A stretch of DNA of 38,440 bases from a virus. Position numbers and translations under genes: made by a program. Location: positions 1 to 38,440 of the IMG/VR virus record IMGVR_UViG_3300006737_000069; one strand, given 5' to 3'. Below the pieces are notes generated by a model. It saw only the letters and a program-made list of their open reading frames with translations, did not search any database and was not told where the DNA came from. Shown here piece after piece: positions 24,088 to 31,371 of the stretch (positions are counted from its first letter, which is position 1; every line of letters begins with the position of its first letter).

Positions 24088-24116
24088 CAAAAAAAAAGGG
24101 AGCTAATGCTCCCTTT
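24088..24116 (-). terminator. Rho-independent terminator behind the major capsid gene
   Basis: On the minus strand AAAGGGAGC-ATTA-GCTCCCTTT forms a nine-pair stem with a four-base loop, followed by a run of eight or nine T. It begins 14 bases after the capsid stop, so capsid-operon transcripts end here or are attenuated. Confidence 0.92.
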
Positions 24117-24129
24117 ATTGTTTAGAACC

Positions 24130-25047
24130 TTAGGCTCCTTGTGAAGCAAATACTCCACGCCAGTTAGATACACCAAATGAATATCTTTCTCTAGCTCTAT
24201 ATCTAATGTTACCTGTTGAAAATTCAGGCTCCATTGTGGTTTCCATAGGTGTTCTGTTGAACATCTTTAAACCTTCTCCATCTTCATTTACTGATGTAAG
24301 TATGTAATACGCATCAGGGTCTGTGAGATAGTGATTTACACTAAATCCATTAGGTACTGAAGATTGATTCTTAATAGAGTTAATATCATTGTCTGATGTA
24401 GCTGTTCTACCCGGTGTGTTTAAAAGTCTATCAGCCACAAAAACAAGTTGTGGTGGGACGATTAATTTGTCGGGACGAACTGCAATAATCAAGTTCTTAT
24501 CATCAACAAATGTTGATATATCAATAATATTATCTTCTAGTGAAGTTTCATTGAGGTCAGCCATAGTTGTTGCTCTGTTACGAGCAGTACCACCACCCAC
24601 TAATGGGTGTGCTGTGGAAACTAATGGTTGTCCATCACCAATAGTAAAGTCAGTGCTAAACGCATTGTTTAATACATTTGCACCTTTTACTTCTTTGGTA
24701 TGTTGCATTGAACGTGCCAATGCTTTTGTGTATCTACGACCAAGTTGGTCATATAAATTGTCTTCGATTGCCTCTTCTGTAAGAGAGAAAGCAAGTGCCA
24801 CAGTTTCGTGTGTATATCTTGCAGTATATCCTTCTGAAGCATTATCAAAGCTTACGCCAGCACCTTCTTCCTTGACAGGAGCTGCACCAAATCCAACTAC
24901 TAAAACCTCTTCTTCAAAAGCTCTGTCTGAGTCTTCGATAGAATATAGTTCTTCATATTCGTTTTGATATTCGTCATATTCAAGTCCAAAAAGTGCATTT
25001 AGACCGGGTTCAAGTTCTTTCGCTAATTGCGCTCTACTTATAGCCAT
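24130..25047 (-). CDS. Major capsid protein, HK97-fold type
   Basis: 305 aa. The N-terminal ISRAQLAKELEPGLNALFGL, then EVLVVGFGAAPVKEEGAGV and GYTARYTHETVALAFSLTEE, GQPLVSTAHPLVGGGTARNR and RPDKLIVPPQLVFVADRLL are hallmarks of major capsid proteins of the Mu gpT/marine phage group with an HK97 fold. It lies after scaffold and two head genes, and is followed by a strong terminator, as is usual for the most abundant protein. No long N-terminal delta domain is seen, consistent with a separate scaffold gene. An ATG with an AAGGAG site precedes it. Confidence 0.92.
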   Translation of the reverse strand: MAISRAQLAKELEPGLNALFGLEYDEYQNEYEELYSIEDSDRAFEEEVLVVGFGAAPVKEEGAGVSFDNASEGYTARYTHETVALAFSLTEEAIEDNLYDQLGRRYTKALARSMQHTKEVKGANVLNNAFSTDFTIGDGQPLVSTAHPLVGGGTARNRATTMADLNETSLEDNIIDISTFVDDKNLIIAVRPDKLIVPPQLVFVADRLLNTPGRTATSDNDINSIKNQSSVPNGFSVNHYLTDPDAYYILTSVNEDGEGLKMFNRTPMETTMEPEFSTGNIRYRARERYSFGVSNWRGVFASQGA

Positions 25048-25058
25048 CTAATTACTCC

Positions 25059-25643
25059 TTATGCTAAGCCTGCGCCTTTAACGCCTGCTATATGATTTTG
25101 AATAACAACCAAAACATTTGTATTAGCTGAACCGACATCTGAATTTTCAGGGTCTTGGCTAATGTCTATTGCCTTCAAAGGCAAATTTGTTGTAGTTGCA
25201 CCTGTTGTGACATCTAACTCTGCTCCTGAGATACCTGTTGTGGTACTTCCTGAGTTTGTGTAAACGATGTCAAAATTACCAAACAGGTCGGCCACTGGGA
25301 AAGTGTCGTCTGCTTGTATTTCAAAGACCGTGTTAGGGTCATCGTGTACAAAAGCAATAATATCTGAAGCATTAGTGCTTGCAGGGTAATGATTGCTAAA
25401 TACTTGCTCTGATGTTGTTGGGTCTGTGAACATACAGCCGTTGAATACGCCTACAATAGGAACAGTTCCTCCATCTGCATGGATTTCAATGCCACCGCCA
25501 GTAACTTGCATTACCAAGTCGCCTTGAAAGATATTTGTTCCGTAGTTAGCTGCTATTCTGTATCGGCTTTGTCCGCCTGAATAGGGTGAGCCACCCATCA
25601 TTCTTACAGGTTTAAGACCAAATGAAGCGTCTTTATTCGCCAT
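25059..25643 (-). CDS. 194-aa head protein, probable capsid decoration/stabilisation
   Basis: Starts MANKDASFGLKPVRMMGGSP with an N-A-P-F-G-x-x-P-V-like pattern that I know from proteins paired with phage capsid genes, then beta-rich sequences (SRYRIAANYGTNIFQGDLVM, TVPIVGVFNGCMFTDPTTSE). It is located just upstream of the capsid gene, 11 bases away. It is likely a head-stabilising or decoration protein. The role in this phage is inferred from context. Confidence 0.72.
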   Translation of the reverse strand: MANKDASFGLKPVRMMGGSPYSGGQSRYRIAANYGTNIFQGDLVMQVTGGGIEIHADGGTVPIVGVFNGCMFTDPTTSEQVFSNHYPASTNASDIIAFVHDDPNTVFEIQADDTFPVADLFGNFDIVYTNSGSTTTGISGAELDVTTGATTTNLPLKAIDISQDPENSDVGSANTNVLVVIQNHIAGVKGAGLA

Positions 25644-25651
25644 AATTCATC

Positions 25652-26128
25652 CTACCTTTTTTTACCAAATGATACATTAGATTTTCTATTAGAATCATAC
25701 TTCACATATCTGTTATTGCCTTGTAGTTCATTAAACATAGTATTATCTAGTGCTTCGTTTTGTTGCACATTACGATTTTTATAATGTTCATTACGTTCAT
25801 TAACAGTTTCTGTTGGTATTTTTGCTAATATCAAACCACCTACTGATATGACTCCTGCGTGTCTACCATGCTCTATAGTAGGTAAAGGAAAGTCTGGTAT
25901 TTCGTCTTGTCTGACAAACTCCCATCCTTCTCTCATTCTAGCAGAAACATTGTTTCTGTCTTCGATTCCTACATACTCTGACCTAATCCATCGGTATTGA
26001 TATCCCTCTGGTGCAGGTGGAGTTTCAAGCATCCTCGCAGGTTGCCATGGTTTTCTTCTAGCGTTTTTATCGTGTTGCTCTTCATCACGAGATTGGCGTG
26101 TTGTATTTTCAATCGCATCTATATCCAT
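25652..26128 (-). CDS. 158-aa head-region protein of unknown function
   Basis: WQPARMLETPPAPEGYQYRW, then IRSEYVGIEDRNNVSARMRE, GWEFVRQDE and GVISVGGLILAKIPTETV form a conserved-looking set I remember from marine phages in the same position, between scaffold and capsid genes. The ends are hydrophilic and Asn-rich. Its start overlaps the scaffold stop by one base. Probably a minor head or assembly protein. Confidence 0.7.
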   Translation of the reverse strand: MDIDAIENTTRQSRDEEQHDKNARRKPWQPARMLETPPAPEGYQYRWIRSEYVGIEDRNNVSARMREGWEFVRQDEIPDFPLPTIEHGRHAGVISVGGLILAKIPTETVNERNEHYKNRNVQQNEALDNTMFNELQGNNRYVKYDSNRKSNVSFGKKR

Positions 26129-27063
26129 TATTTTGCTCCTTCAAGTTTAACTATTTCTTTACCTACTCTTTTCAGCCACTCTTGTTGCGACATGCCGTAA
26201 GGTTTTAAATTACTCTTTACGGAAGCATGGTTAGAACTAATCTTAATACCGCTTTTCTTACCTTGTGTTCCTTGACGACTTCCTGAGGAAGCAGAAGCAA
26301 CTCTTTGCACAGTTGAGTTAGCCTCTTTTGATACGTCATTAGGCTCTGCCTGTAAATCAGGATAAACCTTTTGTAGCCTTTTGTCTAATTCTTCGTAATA
26401 CTCATTTTCATTACCATCAAATCCTTCTGACAATAAATCCTCGTGTATACCCATGGCTGTATAAGTTTTGACTCTATCTTTTTGAAACCAGTCATTCTTT
26501 TCTTGCCATTCTACAGCTTTAGCATCAGGCTTTGGTTTATCATACACTTGTTGTTGTGTATTTTGTACATTTTGTTCAACAATTGTTGAGTTTTGTTCTT
26601 GTTGTGTTTCAAGCTGCATTTTTGCTAATCTGACTCTTTCTTCCTCTAAAGTAACCTTATTTAACAACTCAACACTTTTTACTTCAAGATTTGGGTCGTT
26701 TGTTTCTCTAGCTTTTCTATATAAGTCTTCAGCTTGTTGCCTTTGTGACTTGACTCTGTTTTCGTATTCCTCAGTATAATTTCTGTCTAAAACTGTAGCT
26801 CTGCTTTTTACTGAAGATAACTCGTTAGATACTTTTGCATACTTTGACTCGGCATCTTCGGCTCTTATCTCCGCAGCTCGTATTCTATCGTTTAATTTGT
26901 TTATTCTTTTTGATACACCTCTAGTGTAACTATCAAGTTCATCATCACCACCTGAGTTGGTTTCGACTGCTTCTGTTTCTGCTAAGTTTTCTGTTGGTTC
27001 TACAACATCAACAACTAGCTCGTTTTCAGCTTGAACCTGATTTTCTTGGTTTGTGTCGTTCAT
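26128..27063 (-). CDS. Capsid scaffold-like protein
   Basis: 311 aa, highly charged and with no hydrophobic core. The acidic N-terminal third is followed by a long coiled coil (KRINKLNDRIRAAEIRAEDA ... KYAKVSNELSSVKSRA), a Gln-rich stretch, then a basic C-terminal helix (LKPYGMSQQEWLKRVGKEIV). A C-terminal helix-turn-helix binding to coat protein is the usual design of phage scaffolds, and the place between portal and capsid genes fits. No protease motif is seen, so it is probably released, not self-cleaved. Confidence 0.78.
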   Translation of the reverse strand: MNDTNQENQVQAENELVVDVVEPTENLAETEAVETNSGGDDELDSYTRGVSKRINKLNDRIRAAEIRAEDAESKYAKVSNELSSVKSRATVLDRNYTEEYENRVKSQRQQAEDLYRKARETNDPNLEVKSVELLNKVTLEEERVRLAKMQLETQQEQNSTIVEQNVQNTQQQVYDKPKPDAKAVEWQEKNDWFQKDRVKTYTAMGIHEDLLSEGFDGNENEYYEELDKRLQKVYPDLQAEPNDVSKEANSTVQRVASASSGSRQGTQGKKSGIKISSNHASVKSNLKPYGMSQQEWLKRVGKEIVKLEGAK

Positions 27064-27074
27064 ATAAATACTCC

Positions 27075-27530
27075 TTATACTGAAACAATGTCATCAGGGT
27101 TTAAAATAGTGGCTATGACTTCGTCATCATTTATTATTCTGACTTCGCTTTCATCAGCCAACCTAAACCTAGAGCCTGCATATCTACCTATCATTATCCA
27201 GTCGCCCTTTTCACACCACACAGACGAAAATCTTTTTTTATCTGCGTAGGCATCAGGACCAACTGCAACAACATAAGCAACTACAGTCGCTAGGGTTTCT
27301 CTGTCGATGGTTTCTTTTACTAATTGAATACCACCTTCTGAAACTCCCTTACCACGGTAAGGAAGCACTAACAAACGCCAACCAGTTGGTTGTGGCATCC
27401 GTTCGAGAACGCTTTTGTCTAATAAACTTGGGTCTAAAACTCTTTTGTCCTCTTCTACAAAAGCTTTATCCAAATCAATAGTTTCTTGTTCTGTTTTTTC
27501 TTCAATGGTTTTTTTTGACTCAACTGTCAT
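27075..27530 (-). CDS. Phage GroES-like co-chaperonin (Cpn10)
   Basis: 151 aa. After a charged N-terminal extension of about 45 residues, RMPQPTGWRLLVLPYRGKG is the GroES start, GVSEGGIQLVKETIDRETLA occupies the mobile-loop region, followed by TVVAYVVAVGPDAYADKKRF, CEKGDWIMIGRYAGSRFRL and a terminal EVIATILNPDDI strand. Such proteins cap host GroEL and help fold phage proteins, as gp31 of T4 does for its coat protein. It lies next to the scaffold and capsid genes. A strong AAAGGAGATATAG site precedes the ATG, and it overlaps the 66-aa gene by 11 bases. Confidence 0.9.
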   Translation of the reverse strand: MTVESKKTIEEKTEQETIDLDKAFVEEDKRVLDPSLLDKSVLERMPQPTGWRLLVLPYRGKGVSEGGIQLVKETIDRETLATVVAYVVAVGPDAYADKKRFSSVWCEKGDWIMIGRYAGSRFRLADESEVRIINDDEVIATILNPDDIVSV

Positions 27531-27720
27531 CTATATCTCCTTTACTTTGTAAGTGTTCTTTTATCTTATCATGAATATAGGATAATGAAGATATTTCACC
27601 CATTAAAAATTGATAATTTTCCATATCTTTAACGCCACCTGACGTAAGAATGGTTACTATTTGTGCCTCTCTCTCATTCAAATCTTTACGAATTGCATGA
27701 ATAAAATCATACATATCCAT
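27520..27720 (-). CDS. 66-aa helical protein, unknown
   Basis: A small helical protein (MDMYDFIHAIRKDLNEREAQ, then YQFLMGEISSLSYIHDKIKE). The sequence type is one I remember from marine phages between portal and scaffold genes, without a role. It overlaps the co-chaperonin start by 11 bases, so the two are co-translated. A small assembly factor is possible. Confidence 0.7.
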   Translation of the reverse strand: MDMYDFIHAIRKDLNEREAQIVTILTSGGVKDMENYQFLMGEISSLSYIHDKIKEHLQSKGDIDDS

Positions 27721-27723
27721 AGT

Positions 27724-27888
27724 TTAGAATACGCCACTGAAATTATTGCCTCTTAGTGCAGCGCCCTTACCTCTACTTTTGCCCTTTCCGTAGCCGGGTT
27801 TGTGTGCTGTATCAACCTTTACTTTTTTAGGTTGTGATAAGGCAATGCTTCCTTGACCTTTAATAGTTATGGAAGTTTTTGCTTTCAT
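27724..27888 (-). CDS. 54-aa basic protein (GKSRGKGAALRGNNFSGVF type)
   Basis: ATG 27888 with GGAG upstream opens a 54-codon frame with MKAKTSITIKGQGSIALSQP, then KPGYGKGKSRGKGAALRGNN and FSGVF at the end. I recall the GAAxRGxxFxGVF end from other phages near the portal gene. It is basic and Gly-rich. The stop lies three bases before the 66-aa gene. A small virion or assembly protein is likely; unknown function. Confidence 0.72.
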   Translation of the reverse strand: MKAKTSITIKGQGSIALSQPKKVKVDTAHKPGYGKGKSRGKGAALRGNNFSGVF

Positions 27889-27898
27889 TTTCTACTCC

Positions 27899-28096
27899 TT
27901 ATTTTTTTGTAGTTTTTTTCTTTGAAACTGTTTTTTTCTTCACTGTTTTTTTCTTAACAGTGGTTTTTTTTGCTTTAGTTTTTGTAGTTGGCTTTACCTC
28001 TACACTTGCAGCTTCTGTATTAGAAACTTGCACTTTTTCTTGCAATTTTTTCTCTTTTATTTGTTGTTTAATTTTTTCGTTTATTGAGCTTGTCAT
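27899..28096 (-). CDS. 65-aa lysine-tailed protein
   Basis: A helical N-terminus (SSINEKIKQQIKEKKLQEKV) is followed by a tail of KKK-T/V repeats (KKKTVKKKTVSKKKTTKK). The sequence resembles an H1-type tail and would bind nucleic acid without sequence choice. Its ATG overlaps the portal stop by four bases (ATGA). It could be packed with DNA or act on host nucleic acid; unproven. Confidence 0.68.
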   Translation of the reverse strand: MTSSINEKIKQQIKEKKLQEKVQVSNTEAASVEVKPTTKTKAKKTTVKKKTVKKKTVSKKKTTKK

Positions 28097-30594
28097 TTAT
28101 TCATCCTCGCTTGTAGGTCTATTAATTTTAATTCAGCTTGCTGTTGCAATCTTTGTTTAGCAATGTCATTTTTTTCATTACCTATAGCAGCTTGTTGGTC
28201 TGCTTTGTTTTGTTGTATTTGCAACTCTGCTGCACTTTCCATGGCATCTTGTTCTTCTTTAGCCATAAACTGTTGATTTTTCAATTCTATTTCCTTATCA
28301 CGCAATCCAAGTTCTTGTTGTCTAATTGACACAAGTGGGTCTTCTTGTTGAGGTGGTTGCACAGAAGCTAAAAACTCAGACGACAACTGGGCTAGTATTG
28401 GTGAGCTAAAGCTTTCAATTATAGTCTGTATTTGTTGTTGTAAAGCCATTTGTGATTGTGGGTCTAATTGTGAGGCCTGTTCTAAAGATGCTTGTATTTG
28501 TTGTTGCACTTCAGGTGGCAGTTGCTGTTCAGCCATCTGATTGGCCATAAATTGTAAATGTTGCATAACATGTGCAATTATTATGGATTGTAGTTGTGGA
28601 TTTGTTATAACCGCTTGTGTTAAAAATAGACTTTTATGTGCCTCAACATGTGCCTGATGATTTTGTTCAGGAAACGCTTGTTGTGGTATACCTTGTAATA
28701 AACCACTATTTTCAATGCCTGCATCCACTGGTTTAGGAGTCGTATCTGCTGGTGGCATAAGTAATGAGTCTATGTTGTCCACACCCAAAGCTGCATACAT
28801 TCTCCTGTAAGCTTCATAGATGCCTTGCGGACCGTGTAGTTGTGGGTTTGATTGCACCATTGTTAACAGTTCTTGCGCCATTATTACTCTTTGGCTCATA
28901 GAAAAAATATTAGGGTCAGATACAGGTATAACATCTACTTTATTATCAAAATCTTCTATTTTAACTTCTCTAGGACCACTACCAGTTTCATAGGGGTACA
29001 CAGGTGGTAAAAACTCTTGAAATACTCTAGCAAGTATTTGAAATTCATTTTTTTGTGAATAGTGCAATCTTTTATGTATAGCACTCATAACTTTTGTGCC
29101 TTTTTCTAATAAAGCAACAGTTGTTCCAACAGGCATAGCAGCATTAGAATCACCTATATTCATGTCTGCAATTGCAGCAAATCTTTTGCCTGAATCAACC
29201 AATAATCCAAGCAATTGAAACAATACATTACTAGGCTCTTTATAGGGTAAGGGCATAAGAGAATCTCTTAATGCGCCACCCGGTGCATCTACATCTCTAA
29301 ATTCACCCGGTTGTAAAGGTGATGCTTCATCTCTAATTCTTATACCTCTAGCTTTGAATCCAGCAGGCAAGTTACTTAATGTACCTGCATCTATAAGTTG
29401 TCTAAGCAAAGATGTTGAGGCTTTGGATAAACCACCAATCATGTGCGACAGACCCAAGCCATAAAAACCCAATCCGGGCAAAAACTTATATTGCACAAAA
29501 TAATTTATTTTGTTTCTTAATACATCTGTTGACTCATAGTTTCTACGTATAGACAAAATCTTTTGTGATGATTCGTCAATGGTTATAATATAGGGTAACT
29601 TTAAGCCAGTTTGCTCACCCGTTTCGTTCGTGTCTTCAAATCCCTCTATGTCTGCAACAGTATGTATTTCATATAATTTTCGTTGCTCATCTTCACCATA
29701 ATCAGGCTCAACACCCTGTATTTTATCTACCTCTTGGTCTATTTCATCTCTGCTTATGTTTTGTGGGTTAATTAAGTCTATATCAGCATAAAAGCCAGAT
29801 AATTGCATTTTTCTAACTTCATTATTGCTCATAGATACTACATGAGTGACTCTTTCGGCTGAAAGTATGTCCGTAGCATTATATGGGACTAACAAGTCTT
29901 CAGCAGGAACAAATTTAGATACAGGCCTACCTTTTGTTGCATCATAGTAAACTTTTTTAAATGCACTACCTGATAAAGGCAAATAGAACAATAATTGGTC
30001 TAGTTCAGGGTCATATTCAGGCATTTCATTCATGATGTAGTAGTTCATAAACTCGCCTACTCTTTCTGCTTGCATTTCTGTATTTGCGTCTCTTTGACCT
30101 ATGACTTGTGTTTTTATAGGACCTTGTGCAGGTAATAATTCTTTATAAGCTTGCGCTTGAAACTGTGTAACTGCTTCTGACAATATTGGATGTATTACAC
30201 CACTTGAACCTTCGAATGGTTGACTTCTTTGCTCATCAAAGCGCATACCAAGATACTTTAGTCCATCTGTGTATGTTTTTTCCCATTCTTTGCGTGATTC
30301 TTTGTCGTTTTCAATAGCGTACAATAATTTAGATGAGATGCTGCCTAATATATCGTCATCTAAAAATTCTACTAAGTTTGCGTCAAAAGGAACTTGTGGC
30401 GCTTCTATTTCCGTTGGCTCATCAAAAACTATTTCATCTTCACTGATGCTAATTTGTAAAGCATCAAACATCTCATCATCAAAAGTTCTTGAAGGTGTTT
30501 CTATATTAATATCATCAACAGGAACACTAACAGACTTTGTTTGGTCTTTTATGTCAGGGTTGTCTTCAGTGCCTAGTTTTCTTTCTGTAACCAT
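28093..30594 (-). CDS. Portal protein (P22 gp1-like size class)
   Basis: 833 aa. A central region with SKLLYAIENDKESRKEWEKT, DGLKYLGMRFDEQRSQPFEG and VIHPILSEAVTQFQAQAYKE, and a later PRPVSKFVPAEDLLVPYNAT-like stretch (GRPVSKFVPAEDLLVPYNA), is characteristic of podoviral portal proteins that form the dodecameric DNA gate. The C-terminal 200 residues are Gln-rich and helical (barrel or coiled-coil region). The gene follows the terminase, after three small genes, the standard order. No frameshift is seen. The N-terminal 60 residues are acidic and low-complexity. Confidence 0.92.
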   Translation of the reverse strand: MVTERKLGTEDNPDIKDQTKSVSVPVDDINIETPSRTFDDEMFDALQISISEDEIVFDEPTEIEAPQVPFDANLVEFLDDDILGSISSKLLYAIENDKESRKEWEKTYTDGLKYLGMRFDEQRSQPFEGSSGVIHPILSEAVTQFQAQAYKELLPAQGPIKTQVIGQRDANTEMQAERVGEFMNYYIMNEMPEYDPELDQLLFYLPLSGSAFKKVYYDATKGRPVSKFVPAEDLLVPYNATDILSAERVTHVVSMSNNEVRKMQLSGFYADIDLINPQNISRDEIDQEVDKIQGVEPDYGEDEQRKLYEIHTVADIEGFEDTNETGEQTGLKLPYIITIDESSQKILSIRRNYESTDVLRNKINYFVQYKFLPGLGFYGLGLSHMIGGLSKASTSLLRQLIDAGTLSNLPAGFKARGIRIRDEASPLQPGEFRDVDAPGGALRDSLMPLPYKEPSNVLFQLLGLLVDSGKRFAAIADMNIGDSNAAMPVGTTVALLEKGTKVMSAIHKRLHYSQKNEFQILARVFQEFLPPVYPYETGSGPREVKIEDFDNKVDVIPVSDPNIFSMSQRVIMAQELLTMVQSNPQLHGPQGIYEAYRRMYAALGVDNIDSLLMPPADTTPKPVDAGIENSGLLQGIPQQAFPEQNHQAHVEAHKSLFLTQAVITNPQLQSIIIAHVMQHLQFMANQMAEQQLPPEVQQQIQASLEQASQLDPQSQMALQQQIQTIIESFSSPILAQLSSEFLASVQPPQQEDPLVSIRQQELGLRDKEIELKNQQFMAKEEQDAMESAAELQIQQNKADQQAAIGNEKNDIAKQRLQQQAELKLIDLQARMNK

Positions 30595-30595
30595 A

Positions 30596-30931
30596 TTAAT
30601 TTATATCTAAAATTTCTTTACGCATTTTGTCTCTTTCTTTTTCAGCTTCTTCTACAGTATTGTAAGCTTTTACTAAACCAAATTTAATTGCAGACTCATA
30701 TTTTTTTAGAATCTCATCGCTATTTAATTGTTTTCCTGTTTTAGGGTCAAGAGCAGGCAAAATATAATGTGTGTTTGCATCTGTACCAACTGTACTTGTT
30801 AACATAGTCATTCTCTCGCCCTTTTCATTTTCAAACACTTTATTACCTTCTAAGATTTTATTATGAAAGCCCTGTAAAAATTTTTTGTTAATATCATATC
30901 GTGCATTTTTATTTTTATTTTCAAACACCAT
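30596..30931 (-). CDS. 111-aa charged protein, unknown
   Basis: A Lys/Glu/Asn-rich soluble protein with a Thr-containing middle (GERMTMLTSTVGTDANTHYI) and a helical C-terminus (VEEAEKERDKMRKEILDIN). It is placed between terminase and portal, two bases before the portal start. A small packaging accessory or a divergent small terminase subunit could be considered by position, but I see no DNA-binding domain. Function unknown. Confidence 0.65.
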   Translation of the reverse strand: MVFENKNKNARYDINKKFLQGFHNKILEGNKVFENEKGERMTMLTSTVGTDANTHYILPALDPKTGKQLNSDEILKKYESAIKFGLVKAYNTVEEAEKERDKMRKEILDIN

Positions 30932-31086
30932 TATTTTTTATATTTTTTTGATTTTACCTTCTTACCTTTGTTTTTACCACCTGTTCTTGCAATCAGACCT
31001 CGTGCCTTAGCTGATGCTTTTTCACTAAATCCAAGCTTTTTGCCTGACCCTATCTTTTTTTTAAGTGTTGATAGTTTTACGACCAT
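30931..31086 (-). CDS. 51-aa basic protein (ARGLIARTGG type)
   Basis: ATG 31086 has AAGGAG at good distance. The peptide reads VVKLSTLKKKIGSGKKLGFS, then EKASAKARGLIARTGGKNKG and a Lys tail. I recall the KARGLIARTGGxxxGKK pattern from other marine phages. It overlaps the 102-aa gene upstream by 26 bases and shares TAATG with the 111-aa gene downstream. It is one of the basic small proteins of unknown role. Confidence 0.7.
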   Translation of the reverse strand: MVVKLSTLKKKIGSGKKLGFSEKASAKARGLIARTGGKNKGKKVKSKKYKK

Positions 31087-31369
31087 GCAGTCTCCTTATA
31101 GCATTTTTACCTTTTTTGAATATACTTGCTATTGCTTTTTTACCCATTACCTTAGCTCGTTGTTCGCCTACTGTAAGTATTTGTATTTTTCTAGCAAATG
31201 GTTTTTTGGTATTTTTAACTTTTTTAACTGTAGCTCTTGCATCGGCTTGTGTTGCAAATTTTATTCTTACTGTGTCTTTAGGGTTTTCATCTGTATATAA
31301 ACGTCTACCACTGCCTTTTGGCTTTTTACCCGTGCCTTTTATTGGGTCTTTTCTTTTTTTTCTAACCAT
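31061..31369 (-). CDS. 102-aa basic protein (KPKGSGRRLYTDENPKDTV type)
   Basis: KGTGKKPKGSGRRLYTDENP is followed by KDTVRIKFATQADARATVKK and FARKIQILTVGEQRAKVMGK. I remember this conserved pattern from marine phages and large algal viruses, mostly near head genes, without a known role. The product is strongly basic. It begins two bases after the terminase stop without a ribosome-binding site, so it depends on coupling. Confidence 0.75.
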   Translation of the reverse strand: MVRKKRKDPIKGTGKKPKGSGRRLYTDENPKDTVRIKFATQADARATVKKVKNTKKPFARKIQILTVGEQRAKVMGKKAIASIFKKGKNAIRRLHGRKTINT

Positions 31370-31371
31370 AA

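Noticed and set aside
26669-26679. Third copy of TCAACACTTTT as a promoter
   Set aside because: It lies inside the scaffold gene and no TATAAT-like box is at 16-17 bases; probably chance.
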